DNA of 64,000 bases from Pantoea alfalfae (GTDB lineage: Bacteria > Pseudomonadota > Gammaproteobacteria > Enterobacterales > Enterobacteriaceae): positions 3,224,001-3,288,000 of the forward strand of contig NZ_CP082292.1 of the NCBI RefSeq assembly GCF_019880205.1, given 5' to 3'. The position numbers were made by a program, and so were the translations under genes. A model generated the notes under the pieces. It made no database searches and was not told where the DNA came from. It worked only from the letters and a program-made list of their open reading frames with translations. Positions 37,729 through 47,220 of this stretch are shown here, in pieces; the first letter of the stretch is position 1, and each line of letters begins with the position of its first letter.

Positions 37729-38628
37729 ATGTACAAAACAACGCTGGAACAGTGGTATCTGCTCGACGCCGTCGTAAAGGAAGGGAGTTTTGCGCTGGCA
37801 GCGGAGAAAAATAATCGTAGCCAGTCCTCATTAAGCTATCAGCTGGGTCTGCTTCAACAACGGCTGGACATGGAACTGCTGGAGCAGGTGGGACGCCGTG
37901 CCGTTCTGAGTGCTGAAGGACATCAGTTACTTGCGCAGGTACGTCCACTGCTGGAAGGATTTAGCGCGCTCGAAGCTAAGGCCAGTGCCCTGCGACGGGG
38001 TGAGCGTTCGCGCATTGATTTAATGGTAGATGCTACTTTTCCTAAACCTCTGCTGTTTGACGTGCTCAATATATTTCAGCAACGCTATCCACATGTGCGC
38101 ATCTGGTTCAGCGAAATTGTCCGCAGCGAAACGCCAGACAGGCTGGCGGAACAACAGGCCGATCTCTGGCTGGTGGCGCAATATGGCGCTGAACCATTGG
38201 CTGGCGAAAGCCTGATGAGCGTCGATTTCGTTGCCGTGGCGCATCGCCATCACCCGCTGCACAGTGAACCTGCCCCGCTTAATGCTGCCACACTGGCGCG
38301 CTGGCCCTGTATTACCATTCTGGATCGCCAGCAACAGCAGCAGTCAGAGGTGAGTGGCGATCAGGCAGAAAACTGGTCATTCACTACCCTGTCGGCAGCA
38401 ATTGAAGCGGTCCAGCACCAGCTAGGCTATGGCTGGCTGCCGGAACAGAATATCGCGGGGCTCTTAGAGAGCGGTGAACTCCGTCCCCTGCCGCTGCTCC
38501 AGGGTCGCCGGCGCAGTAGTACGCTGGTGATGTACATCAATGAAGAGAGGCTGCCCGGCAACAGCGCTATTGCTGAACTGGCGCAGATGTTTGTTGAACG
38601 GGTGGCGGCGTGGGAAGTGCGTCGCTGA
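37729..38628 (+). CDS. LysR family transcriptional regulator, likely of padC
   Basis: 299-aa LTTR. It has an N-terminal winged helix (LEQWYLLDAVVKEGSFALAA then SQSSLSYQLGLLQQRLDMEL) and a periplasmic-binding-like effector domain (SRIDLMVDATFPKPLLFDVL, then VDFVAVAHRHHPL). Divergent orientation to padC is the usual layout for a LysR protein controlling its neighbour, so it probably responds to hydroxycinnamic acids. The start is ATG 37729. The next gene is unrelated. Confidence 0.85.
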   Translation: MYKTTLEQWYLLDAVVKEGSFALAAEKNNRSQSSLSYQLGLLQQRLDMELLEQVGRRAVLSAEGHQLLAQVRPLLEGFSALEAKASALRRGERSRIDLMVDATFPKPLLFDVLNIFQQRYPHVRIWFSEIVRSETPDRLAEQQADLWLVAQYGAEPLAGESLMSVDFVAVAHRHHPLHSEPAPLNAATLARWPCITILDRQQQQQSEVSGDQAENWSFTTLSAAIEAVQHQLGYGWLPEQNIAGLLESGELRPLPLLQGRRRSSTLVMYINEERLPGNSAIAELAQMFVERVAAWEVRR

Positions 38629-38770
38629 ACGTAAATCGAAGGGCACGCGTACAGCAGCTCTTTCTGGCCGCTCGCTCCTTATAACCCCGCTATTTCGCTA
38701 GCTCTCATCATTTCCTTTCGCTAAACTGCGGGGCTGGATTCCTCCCAGCATAAATTGCGCAGAGTAATCC

Positions 38771-39406
38771 ATGACCCGCAAATTCAAGCCTTTCACCTCA
38801 CTTTCCCGCCGCCACCGTCGCACGCGTGTTCAGCACATCAAAAATCTTATCCATCGCGAGCGTGAGCGCTGCGGTGGGCTACATTACGATGATTGTGATT
38901 CTGAAAACGCAGAGGCTATTGCGGCGGGCTGGGTCTGGACCTGGAGTGATGTACTTTTCCTGGATGATCAAGATCCCACCATCTATTGGAACGCTGAGAT
39001 CGTTACTGCTGATGTCGCTCGCATGGATATCATCGAAAACCGGGTACTCAATGAGGCCACTGCAATGCTTGACCAGACCCAACTGGAGGATGAATTCCGT
39101 TTAGAGACAGTGTCCAGCTATGACGCGAAAGGAAAGATTGTCAGCTATAAGCAGGTCAAACGCACCCGCGTTGCTTATCCCCAGTTCGGCGGGATGACAT
39201 ATCATGATTACATTAACAAGCGCGTGGCAGATATTCTCCGCGACACCCCACCCGTAATCACCCCTGGTTATCGCATCCAGCACGGCTATCGTAGTGGTAT
39301 TGGTCTGCAAATTATCGTCGCAGAGTCAGAGCTGACGCGTGAAGTCATCGATAATGCCATCCGCACATTTCTGGCAGGTAACATGCCTTCTCTTAAATCT
39401 ATATAG
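38771..39406 (+). CDS. Hypothetical protein, unrecognised
   Basis: 211-aa soluble protein that I do not recognise. The N-terminus is strongly basic (KFKPFTSLSRRHRRTRVQHI), then an acidic/aromatic stretch (AAGWVWTWSDVLFLDDQDPT) and mixed alpha/beta-like sequence; there is no signal peptide or membrane segment. It has a plausible ribosome binding site (GAG, 7 bases upstream). It lies alone between the padC locus and lpdA, absent from the E. coli backbone, so it is probably an acquired gene. Codon choice includes more AT-ending codons than its neighbours. Role unknown. Confidence 0.65.
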   Translation: MTRKFKPFTSLSRRHRRTRVQHIKNLIHRERERCGGLHYDDCDSENAEAIAAGWVWTWSDVLFLDDQDPTIYWNAEIVTADVARMDIIENRVLNEATAMLDQTQLEDEFRLETVSSYDAKGKIVSYKQVKRTRVAYPQFGGMTYHDYINKRVADILRDTPPVITPGYRIQHGYRSGIGLQIIVAESELTREVIDNAIRTFLAGNMPSLKSI

Positions 39407-39620
39407 CCGTTCTGATGCCCCACATCCCCTGCCGGGCTTTTTGACACACCGCCTCGCACGTCAGGGGTTAACGGCTTACTGTCATTGCTAGTCCGGCAGC
39501 ACAAAGGCTGAATATCAGTAATATTGAAGTGCGATTCCGGGCGATTTTCCCTCGGCCTAACGTGTCTGTCAGAGGAATGAATGGCAGAATCTACTGACAC
39601 TTATGATCAAAATGACAGCG

Positions 39621-39647
39621 AAAAAAAAGCCCCCATAACGGGAGCTT
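39621..39647 (-). terminator. Intrinsic terminator of lpdA
   Basis: Imperfect stem (agcccc.../...ggagct) next to an A8 run on the plus strand, forming a U tract in the leftward transcript about 20 bases after the lpdA stop. The gap from 39407 to 39620 shows no gene. Confidence 0.8.
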
Positions 39648-39668
39648 TCTCTTTGCAGCAGCAGAAAC

Positions 39669-41093
39669 TTACTTCTTCTTCGCTTTCGCGTTAGGCAGAT
39701 CGGTGATGCTACCTTCGAAGATTTCTGCAGCCAGACCGACTGACTCATGCAGGGTCGGGTGAGCATGGATGGTCAGCGCAATATCTTCCGCATCACAACC
39801 CATCTCAATCGCCAGACCGATTTCGCCTAACAGCTCGCCGCCGTTAGTACCGACAATCGCGCCACCGATAATACGGTGCGTCTCTTTGTCGAAAATCAGC
39901 TTGGTCATGCCGTCTGCACAATCAGAAGCGATAGCACGGCCTGAGGCAGCCCACGGGAAGGTGGAGGTCTCGTAGCTGATGCCCTTCTCTTTCGCTTCTT
40001 TCTCGGTCAGACCGACCCAGGCAACTTCTGGCTCAGTATAGGCAATTGAAGGGATCACTTTCGGATCGAAGTAGTGCTTCAGACCAGAGATCACTTCAGC
40101 CGCTACGTGGCCTTCATGCACGCCTTTGTGCGCCAGCATTGGCTGACCGACGATGTCGCCGATAGCATAGATGTGTGGCACGTTGGTGCGCATCTGTTTA
40201 TCGACGCGGATGAAGCCGCGATCGTCCACTTCCACGCCCGCTTTACCGGCATCCAGACCTTTACCGTTCGGCACACGACCGATAGCAACCAGCACCGCGT
40301 CATAACGCTGCGCTTCGCCTGGTGCTTTTTTGCCTTCCATTGAAACGTAAATGCCATCGTCTTTTGCTTCAACGGCGGTCACTTTAGTTTCCAGCATCAG
40401 GTTAAATTTCTTGCTGATTTTCTTGGTAAAGACTTTCACCACGTCTTTATCCGCAGCCGGGATAACCTGGTCGAACATCTCAACCACATCGATCTCTGAA
40501 CCCAGCGCGTGATAGACCGTCGCCATTTCCAGACCGATGATACCGCCGCCCATGACCAGCAGACGCTTCGGCACTTCTTTCAGTTCCAGCGCATCGGTAG
40601 AGTCCCAGACGCGTGGATCTTCATGTGGAATGAATGGCAGTTCGATTGGGCGTGAACCCGCAGCGATGATAGCATTATCGAAGTTGATGGTGGTCGCGCC
40701 GCCTTCTCCTTCAACCACCAGGGTGTTAGCACCGGTGAATTTGCCCAGGCCATTCACCACGGTGACTTTACGACCTTTTGCCATACCTGACAGGCCGCCA
40801 GTCAACTGGTTGATAACCTTCTCTTTCCAGCTGCGAATCTTGTTGATATCAGTAGATGGCTGGCCAAACACAATGCCGTGCTCTTCAAGGGCTTTTGCCT
40901 CTTCAATCACTTTAGCAACGTGCAGCAGCGCTTTAGATGGGATACAACCGACGTTCAGACAAACACCACCGAGGGTGCTGTAACGCTCTACCAGTACGGT
41001 TTCCAGACCTAAATCCGCACAACGGAAGGCTGCAGAGTAACCTGCAGGACCTGCCCCAAGTACCACGACCTGGGTTTTAATCTCTGTACTCAT
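39669..41093 (-). CDS. lpdA: Dihydrolipoyl dehydrogenase (E3)
   Basis: 474-aa FAD flavoprotein that reoxidises lipoamide in pyruvate and 2-oxoglutarate dehydrogenases and the glycine cleavage system. FAD motif GAGPAGYSAAF, redox pair GGVCLNVGCIPS, NAD motif VMGGGIIGLE, and C-terminal HAHPTLHE acid/base pair. The second of two adjacent ATG codons (41093) matches E. coli MSTEIKTQVV. It has a 160-base upstream gap after the aceF terminator, so it likely has its own promoter. Confidence 0.97.
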   Translation of the reverse strand: MSTEIKTQVVVLGAGPAGYSAAFRCADLGLETVLVERYSTLGGVCLNVGCIPSKALLHVAKVIEEAKALEEHGIVFGQPSTDINKIRSWKEKVINQLTGGLSGMAKGRKVTVVNGLGKFTGANTLVVEGEGGATTINFDNAIIAAGSRPIELPFIPHEDPRVWDSTDALELKEVPKRLLVMGGGIIGLEMATVYHALGSEIDVVEMFDQVIPAADKDVVKVFTKKISKKFNLMLETKVTAVEAKDDGIYVSMEGKKAPGEAQRYDAVLVAIGRVPNGKGLDAGKAGVEVDDRGFIRVDKQMRTNVPHIYAIGDIVGQPMLAHKGVHEGHVAAEVISGLKHYFDPKVIPSIAYTEPEVAWVGLTEKEAKEKGISYETSTFPWAASGRAIASDCADGMTKLIFDKETHRIIGGAIVGTNGGELLGEIGLAIEMGCDAEDIALTIHAHPTLHESVGLAAEIFEGSITDLPNAKAKKK

Positions 41094-41216
41094 CATGACC
41101 TCTTAATTGATATCCGGCGGGTCAGACGTTCTTATAATGCCCTTGTTCCACCGGGACTTTCACCGCAAGAGTTTACAGAATTGTTAACAAACTGCCAACA
41201 GCGGCGCGACGAATCG

Positions 41217-41246
41217 TTAAAGGAAGGCCGGCATCCGCCGGCCTTC
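41217..41246 (-). terminator. Hairpin after aceF
   Basis: A perfect 10-bp GC-rich stem (gaaggccggc/gccggccttc, loop atcc) lies 8 bases after the aceF stop, with a short T tract on the leftward transcript. It separates aceEF from lpdA. Confidence 0.75.
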
Positions 41247-41253
41247 TTCACAT

Positions 41254-43158
41254 TTACATAACTAAACGACGAATGTCAGACAACATATTGCCGATAATGG
41301 TGATGAATCGCGCACCATCAGCACCGTCGATCACGCGGTGGTCGAAGGAGAGAGAAATCGGCATCATCAGACGCGGCGTAAACTCTTTACCATTCCACAC
41401 CGGCTCCATCGCCGATTTAGAGACACCCAGGATAGCCACTTCCGGCGCGTTAACGATCGGCGCGAAGTGTGTGGTACCCAGGCCGCCCAGGCTGGAGATG
41501 GTGAAACATCCGCCCTGCATGTCGCCCGCTGTCAGCTTACCGTCACGCGCTTTCTTCGAAATTGCCATCAGTTCACGCGACAGCTCGGTGATGCCTTTCT
41601 TGTTCACGTCTTTGAAGACCGGAACAACCAGGCCGTTTGGCGTATCAACCGCCACACCGATGTTGATATATTTCTTCAGCGTCAGTTTCTGCGCATCTTC
41701 AGACAGCGAGCTGTTGAAGCGTGGCATCTGCTCAAGCGCCGCCGCGACCGCTTTCATGATGAACACGACAGGCGTGTATTTCACATCCAGCTTACGCTTC
41801 TCTGCTTCAGCATTCTGCTGCTTACGGAACGCTTCCAGATCGGTGATATCGGTTTTGTCGAAATGCGTAACGTGCGGGATCATCACCCAGTTACGGCTCA
41901 GGTTCGCGCCAGAAATTTTCTGGATACGACCCAGTTCGACTTCTTCGATTTCGCCAAACTTACTGAAATCAACTTTCGGCCATGGCAGCATGCCCGGCAG
42001 ACCACCGCCGCTTGCCGCAGCAGGCGCTGCTTCAGCGCGTTTCACGGCCTCTTTCACGTAAGTCTGCACGTCTTCTTTCAGAATGCGACCTTTACGGCCG
42101 GTGCCTTTGACTTTCGCCAGGTTAACACCGAACTCGCGCGCCAGGCGACGGATCACCGGGGTCGCGTGAACGTAAGCGTCGTTCTCTGCGAACTCACCTT
42201 TGCTGTTGGCTTTGGCTGCTGGCGCCGCGGCGGCTGGCTTAGCCTCAGATTTCGCAGCAGGCGCCGGAGCGGCGTCCTGTTTCGCGGCCGCAGGGGCGGC
42301 CGGAGCAGCACCTTCGACTTCGAACACCATGATCAGTGAGCCGGTGCTGACTTTATCGCCCGTGGCGACTTTCAGCTCTTTGACAGTACCTGCAAACGGC
42401 GCAGGGACTTCCATTGAGGCTTTGTCGCCTTCAACCACGATCAGTGACTGCTCAGCCTCAACTTTGTCGCCAACTTTGACCAGGATCTCGGTAACTTCGA
42501 CTTCATCACCGCCGATATCCGGAACGTTGACCTCTTTTGCGCCTGCAGCAGCAGCGGGTGCCGATGCTGCTTCTTCTTTCACTTCTGGCTTCGCATCAGA
42601 GGCCGGTGCTGCGCCTTCTGCTTCAAAGACCATGATGGCTGAACCGGTGCTGACTTTGTCGCCGGTCGCAATGGTGATCTCTTTGACCACACCCGCGAAC
42701 GGAGCCGGAACTTCCATTGAGGCTTTATCACCTTCCACCACAATCAGTGACTGCTCGGCTTCAACTTTGTCGCCAACCTTCACCAGAATCTCAGTGACTT
42801 CGACTTCATCACCGCCGATATCCGGCACAGCCACTTCTTTGCTGGCCGTCGCCGCAGCAGCGGCTGGCGCAGGCGCCGCGTCCGCTTTTTTCTCTGCGGC
42901 CGGTGCTGGTGCTGCTTCCGCAGCGCCTTCAGCATCAAACACCATGATCAGTGAGCCGGTCTCAACTTTGTCACCGGTAGAGATCTTAATCTCTTTCACT
43001 ACGCCAGCCTGTGGCGACGGCACTTCCATTGAGGCTTTGTCGCCTTCCACGGTGATCAGCGACTGCTCGGCTTCCACCTTGTCGCCAACTTTCACCAGAA
43101 TCTCGGTGACTTCAACTTCGTCAGACCCGATATCCGGTACCTTAATTTCGATAGCCAT
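41254..43158 (-). CDS. aceF: Pyruvate dehydrogenase E2, dihydrolipoyl acetyltransferase
   Basis: 634-aa core of the pyruvate dehydrogenase complex. It carries three tandem lipoyl domains, with lipoylated lysines K41, K145 and K246 each in [11 protein letters not shown], joined by Ala/Pro-rich linkers. A peripheral-subunit binding domain follows ([20 protein letters not shown] near 335-355), then the catalytic domain ending with [13 protein letters not shown]. Domains 2 and 3 are almost identical at protein level. Lies 14 bases after aceE in the pdhR-aceEF operon. Confidence 0.97.
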   Translation of the reverse strand: MAIEIKVPDIGSDEVEVTEILVKVGDKVEAEQSLITVEGDKASMEVPSPQAGVVKEIKISTGDKVETGSLIMVFDAEGAAEAAPAPAAEKKADAAPAPAAAAATASKEVAVPDIGGDEVEVTEILVKVGDKVEAEQSLIVVEGDKASMEVPAPFAGVVKEITIATGDKVSTGSAIMVFEAEGAAPASDAKPEVKEEAASAPAAAAGAKEVNVPDIGGDEVEVTEILVKVGDKVEAEQSLIVVEGDKASMEVPAPFAGTVKELKVATGDKVSTGSLIMVFEVEGAAPAAPAAAKQDAAPAPAAKSEAKPAAAAPAAKANSKGEFAENDAYVHATPVIRRLAREFGVNLAKVKGTGRKGRILKEDVQTYVKEAVKRAEAAPAAASGGGLPGMLPWPKVDFSKFGEIEEVELGRIQKISGANLSRNWVMIPHVTHFDKTDITDLEAFRKQQNAEAEKRKLDVKYTPVVFIMKAVAAALEQMPRFNSSLSEDAQKLTLKKYINIGVAVDTPNGLVVPVFKDVNKKGITELSRELMAISKKARDGKLTAGDMQGGCFTISSLGGLGTTHFAPIVNAPEVAILGVSKSAMEPVWNGKEFTPRLMMPISLSFDHRVIDGADGARFITIIGNMLSDIRRLVM

Positions 43159-43172
43159 TACTCTATTACCTC

Positions 43173-45839
43173 TTAAGCCAGACGCGGGTTAACTTTATCG
43201 GCATCGATATTGAATTTGGTGATCGCATCGGCCACCACTTTCTTCTCGATCTCGCCGCGTTTAGCCAGCTCACCCAGCGCGGCAACCACCACATAAGATG
43301 CATCCACTTCGAAGTGATGACGCAGATTCTCACGGCTGTCAGAGCGACCAAAGCCATCGGTACCCAGTACGCGATAATCGCTGGCCGGGACATAGCTACG
43401 AACCTGCTCAGCGAACAGTTTCATGTAGTCGGTTGAAGCAACAGCGGGTGCGTCGTTCATCACCTGAGCGATGTAAGGTACGCGCGCTTCTTCAGTCGGA
43501 TGCAGCATGTTCCAGCGCTCACAATCCTGGCCATCACGCGCCAGCTCGGTGAACGAGGTCACGCTGTAGACATCAGAGCCGATACCGTAATCTTTCGCCA
43601 GGATCTGCGCAGCTTCACGCACGTGACGCAGGATAGAACCTGAGCCCAGCAGCTGCACTTTACCTTTGCTGCCTTCTACCGTTTCCAGCTTATAGATACC
43701 CTTACGGATACCTTCTTCAACGCCCTGCGGCATTGCTGGCATATGGTAGTTTTCATTCAGCGTGGTGATGTAGTAGTAAACGTTCTCCTGCGCTTCGCCA
43801 TACATACGCACCAGACCGTCATGCATGATGACTGCGACTTCATAAGCGTAAGATGGATCGTAAGAGATACAGTTCGGGATAGTCAGAGACTGAATATGGC
43901 TGTGACCATCTTCATGCTGCAGACCTTCGCCGTTCAGCGTCGTACGGCCTGAGGTACCGCCGACCAGGAAGCCGCGCGCCTGCTGGTCGCCCGCCAGCCA
44001 CATCAGATCGCCAATACGCTGGAAGCCGAACATCGAGTAATAGATGTAGAACGGGATCATCGGCAGGTTGTTGGTGCTGTATGAGGTCGCCGCAGCCAGC
44101 CAGGATGAACCTGCGCCCAGCTCGTTGATCCCTTCCTGCAAAATCTGGCCTTTCTCGTCTTCTTTGTAGTAGGCAACCTGCTCGCGGTCCTGCGGGGTAT
44201 ACTGCTGACCGTTCGGGCTGTAGATACCGATCTGACGGAACAGACCTTCCATACCAAAGGTACGCGCTTCATCGGCGAGGATCGGAACCAGACGATCTTT
44301 GATCGACTTGTTCTTCAGCATCACGTTCAGGGCACGCACAAAGGCGATAGTGGTCGAGATCTCTTTGTTCTGCTCATCCAGCAGCGCACTGAACTCTTCG
44401 AGTGCTGGCATTTCCAGCTTTTCAGTGAACTTCGGCTGACGCGTTGGCAGGTAACCGCCTAACTTCTCACGCTGACCGTGCAGATAAGTATGCTCTTCTG
44501 AGCCTTTCTCAAAGGTGACGTACGGCAGTTCTTCGATTTTATCGTCAGCAACCGGCACGTTAAAGCGATCACGGATATAGCGTACGCCATCCATGTTCAT
44601 CTTCTTCACCTGGTGGGCAATGTTTTTGCCTTCCGCGGTGTCGCCCATACCATAACCTTTGATGGTATGCGCCAGGATCAGTACTGGCTTGCCTTTGGTA
44701 TCCTGCGCTTTTTTCAGTGCCGCATAGATTTTCTTCGGATCGTGGCCGCCACGGTTCAATGCCCAGATTTCATCATCGGACATATCTTTAACCAGCGCCG
44801 CGGTTTCCGGATACTTGCCAAAGAAGTGCTCACGCACGTAGGCACCATCACGGGATTTGAAGGTCTGGTAGTCACCGTCAACGGTTTCGTTCATCAGCTG
44901 AATCAGCTTACCGCTGGTATCTTTGCGCAGCAGCTCGTCCCAGCGACCGCCCCAGATGACCTTGATCACTTCCCAGCCAGCACCGGCAAAGATGCCTTCC
45001 AGCTCGTTGATGATCTTGCCATTACCGGTTACCGGGCCATCCAGACGCTGCAGGTTGCAGTTGATAATGAAGACCAGGTTATCCAGTTTTTCACGGGTGG
45101 CGATGGTGATCGCACCTTTTGATTCCGGCTCATCCATCTCACCGTCACCCAGGAAGGCGTAAACGGTCTGGGCAGAGGTGTCTTTCAGGCCACGGTGTTC
45201 CAGATACTTCAGGAACTTCGCCTGATAGATCGCTGACAATGGACCCAGACCCATTGATACGGTCGGGAACTGCCAGAACTCCGGCATTAATTTCGGGTGC
45301 GGATAAGAAGAGAGGCCTTTGCCATCAACTTCCTGACGGAAGTTGTTCATCTGATCTTCGGTCAGGCGACCTTCAAGGAACGCACGGGCATAGATACCCG
45401 GAGAGATGTGGCCCTGGAAATAGACCAGATCGCCGCCATCCTTCTCACTGCGCGCGCGGAAGAAGTGGTTGAAGCACACTTCATAAATCGTCGCAGAAGA
45501 CTGGAAGGAGGACATGTGGCCACCGAGTTCCAGATCTTTCTTCGACGCGCGCAGCACCGACATGATGGCGTTCCAGCGGATTGCGGAACGGATACGACGT
45601 TCAAGAGAGGTGTTGCCCGGATAATCGGGTTCATCTTCAACGGCAATAGAGTTGATATAGTTGCTGATTGCAGACGAACCTGCAGCCACTTTTACGCCGC
45701 CTTTGCGGGCTGCACCCAGTACCTGATCAATCAGATACTGTGCACGTTCAACACCTTCTTCACGGATGACCGATTCGATCGCCTGTAGCCAGTCACGAGT
45801 TTCAATCGGATCCACGTCATTGTGTAAACGTTCTGACAT
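43173..45839 (-). CDS. aceE: Pyruvate dehydrogenase E1 component
   Basis: 888-aa homodimeric thiamine-diphosphate enzyme that decarboxylates pyruvate and acetylates the E2 lipoyl groups. The ThDP-binding block [20 protein letters not shown] ... NCNLQRLDG and [11 protein letters not shown] are present. It begins [20 protein letters not shown] and ends [10 protein letters not shown], as in E. coli, with one extra residue. It is preceded by pdhR (101-base gap with a 7-bp inverted repeat, 45881-45910). Confidence 0.97.
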   Translation of the reverse strand: MSERLHNDVDPIETRDWLQAIESVIREEGVERAQYLIDQVLGAARKGGVKVAAGSSAISNYINSIAVEDEPDYPGNTSLERRIRSAIRWNAIMSVLRASKKDLELGGHMSSFQSSATIYEVCFNHFFRARSEKDGGDLVYFQGHISPGIYARAFLEGRLTEDQMNNFRQEVDGKGLSSYPHPKLMPEFWQFPTVSMGLGPLSAIYQAKFLKYLEHRGLKDTSAQTVYAFLGDGEMDEPESKGAITIATREKLDNLVFIINCNLQRLDGPVTGNGKIINELEGIFAGAGWEVIKVIWGGRWDELLRKDTSGKLIQLMNETVDGDYQTFKSRDGAYVREHFFGKYPETAALVKDMSDDEIWALNRGGHDPKKIYAALKKAQDTKGKPVLILAHTIKGYGMGDTAEGKNIAHQVKKMNMDGVRYIRDRFNVPVADDKIEELPYVTFEKGSEEHTYLHGQREKLGGYLPTRQPKFTEKLEMPALEEFSALLDEQNKEISTTIAFVRALNVMLKNKSIKDRLVPILADEARTFGMEGLFRQIGIYSPNGQQYTPQDREQVAYYKEDEKGQILQEGINELGAGSSWLAAATSYSTNNLPMIPFYIYYSMFGFQRIGDLMWLAGDQQARGFLVGGTSGRTTLNGEGLQHEDGHSHIQSLTIPNCISYDPSYAYEVAVIMHDGLVRMYGEAQENVYYYITTLNENYHMPAMPQGVEEGIRKGIYKLETVEGSKGKVQLLGSGSILRHVREAAQILAKDYGIGSDVYSVTSFTELARDGQDCERWNMLHPTEEARVPYIAQVMNDAPAVASTDYMKLFAEQVRSYVPASDYRVLGTDGFGRSDSRENLRHHFEVDASYVVVAALGELAKRGEIEKKVVADAITKFNIDADKVNPRLA

Positions 45840-45940
45840 GGGTGTGTTCCTTATCTGTGTCTAATACGTTGAATAATCGGGAGCCTGTTAAAGCAGATGC
45901 CGGCAGGCTCGTCTGATGTCAGTACGATCTTTGTCGCACG

Positions 45941-46705
45941 TTATTCCTTACGTTGCTGTAAACGACGCAGGGAGCGTTCCCGACGGCTCTGCTCCCGACT
46001 TCTGTCCAGCAAGATTTCCTCTATGAACGCCAGGTGACGGTGTGAAGCCTCGCGCGCTTTTTCTGGCTCACGGGCCACAATCGCCTCAAAGATTCTGGCG
46101 CGGTGACCGCTCACTTTTGCCAGCATTTCCCGGCGCGAGTAGAGCAATTCGAAATTCTGACGGACGTTTTGTTCCAGCATAGGGCCCATTGAGCGTAGCA
46201 AATGTAAAAGCACAACATTATGGGCCGCTTCTGTGACAGCGATCTGATACTGCATCACTGCGTCCGCTTCGGCGTCTAAGTCGCCGCTGTCCTGCGCCTG
46301 CTGGATATTCACATGGCAGTCGCGAATGCGCAGCAGGTCTTCCTCTGTGCCGCGCAGTGCCGCGTAATAAGCCGCGATGCCCTCTAAGGCATGGCGCGTT
46401 TCCAGCAGATCAAACTGTGATTCCGGATGGTCGGCGAGAAGCTCAACGAGGGGATCGCTCATGCTTTGCCAGAGATGCTCCTGTACAAATGTTCCGCCAC
46501 CCTGTCGGCGCAGCAATAATCCTTTGGCTTCTAAGCGCTGGATCGCTTCGCGGAGGGACGGACGTGAGACATCGAATTGTTTAGCGAGTTCGCGCTCAGG
46601 CAGCAGCTTCTCTCCCGGACGCAGGGTCCCTTCCATAATCAGCGATTCGAGCTGTTGCTCGATAGCGTCGGAGAGCTTAGGTTGGCGAATCTTACTGTAA
46701 GCCAT
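45941..46705 (-). CDS. pdhR: Pyruvate dehydrogenase complex repressor PdhR
   Basis: 254-aa GntR/FadR-subfamily repressor that senses pyruvate and controls pdhR-aceEF-lpd. The N-terminal winged helix includes [20 protein letters not shown] and the FadR-type ligand domain follows. A perfect PdhR-type palindrome lies 34 bases upstream of the start, so it is autoregulated. First gene of the leftward operon with aceEF; divergent from aroP. Confidence 0.95.
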   Translation of the reverse strand: MAYSKIRQPKLSDAIEQQLESLIMEGTLRPGEKLLPERELAKQFDVSRPSLREAIQRLEAKGLLLRRQGGGTFVQEHLWQSMSDPLVELLADHPESQFDLLETRHALEGIAAYYAALRGTEEDLLRIRDCHVNIQQAQDSGDLDAEADAVMQYQIAVTEAAHNVVLLHLLRSMGPMLEQNVRQNFELLYSRREMLAKVSGHRARIFEAIVAREPEKAREASHRHLAFIEEILLDRSREQSRRERSLRRLQQRKE

Positions 46706-46738
46706 CGTCCCTTCTTATTAAGCCAATCGTCCGGAGTA

Positions 46739-46755
46739 AATTGGTAATACCAATT
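46739..46755. promoter_or_regulatory. PdhR operator
   Basis: AATTGGTAATACCAATT is a perfect palindrome matching the PdhR consensus ATTGGTnnnACCAAT. It lies 34-50 bases before the pdhR ATG and therefore overlaps the expected promoter. Pyruvate-relieved repression is inferred from the E. coli system. Confidence 0.85.
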
Positions 46756-47135
46756 GCAAAGAGGTGCCGGTAAAGTAACAAAGTATTCACCTTGTGTCTA
46801 TATGGTGTCTGCGACATTAACCTGCCCCCAAAGCCTGTGCTGGCGCTAACTTGCGGTTAAAAAAATGAAAAATTCGCGTTGCCACAAATGTTAAATAATT
46901 TCACTTTTACCAAACCTTACACCCGCTTAGCGCGTTAGCGCAGCGGCAGGCATAAGTGAAACCTATTCGTCATTAACGGCATTTCATGGCAGAAGTTGCT
47001 GTGGGCAGACGTGACCAGGACGGCGTTTTTTCAGTCAACTCTCAGCACGAAAGGCGAAAGCAGGTGCAAAGCGATTCGCTTATCACTATTCTTGTCGCCA
47101 GGGTAGCAGATGGCAGCATTCAGCACGCCGGATAC
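46756..47135. other. pdhR-aroP intergenic region
   Basis: About 380 of the 515 bases between the divergent pdhR and aroP genes. It is AT-rich near 46855-46915 and shows no coding potential on either strand. It presumably holds the two promoters; no sRNA gene could be recognised. Confidence 0.4.
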
Positions 47136-47175
47136 CGTAAAATAATCAATACGTTATTGTAACTACTTCATTACA
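47136..47175 (+). promoter_or_regulatory. TyrR-like boxes before aroP
   Basis: TGTAAC-tacttc-ATTACA (47158-47175) matches 10 of 12 positions of the TyrR box TGTAAA-N6-TTTACA. A weaker box, CGTAAA-ataatc-AATACG, lies at 47136-47153, one starting 22 bases before the other. A strong/weak pair at near-23-bp spacing is the known arrangement at E. coli aroP, where TyrR represses. Confidence 0.6.
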
Positions 47176-47220
47176 GCGGACTGCGCTGCGAACGAAGAAT
47201 AAAAACATCACGAGGTTTGT

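Noticed and set aside
38771-39406. Phage or integrative element remnant
   Set aside because: No integrase, attachment-site repeat, transposase or tRNA was found near it; only a lone unrecognised gene.
41338-43192. Two long plus-strand frames (333 and 330 codons)
   Set aside because: Both are antisense to aceF; the Ala/Ser/Thr-rich repeats simply mirror the lipoyl-domain repeats.
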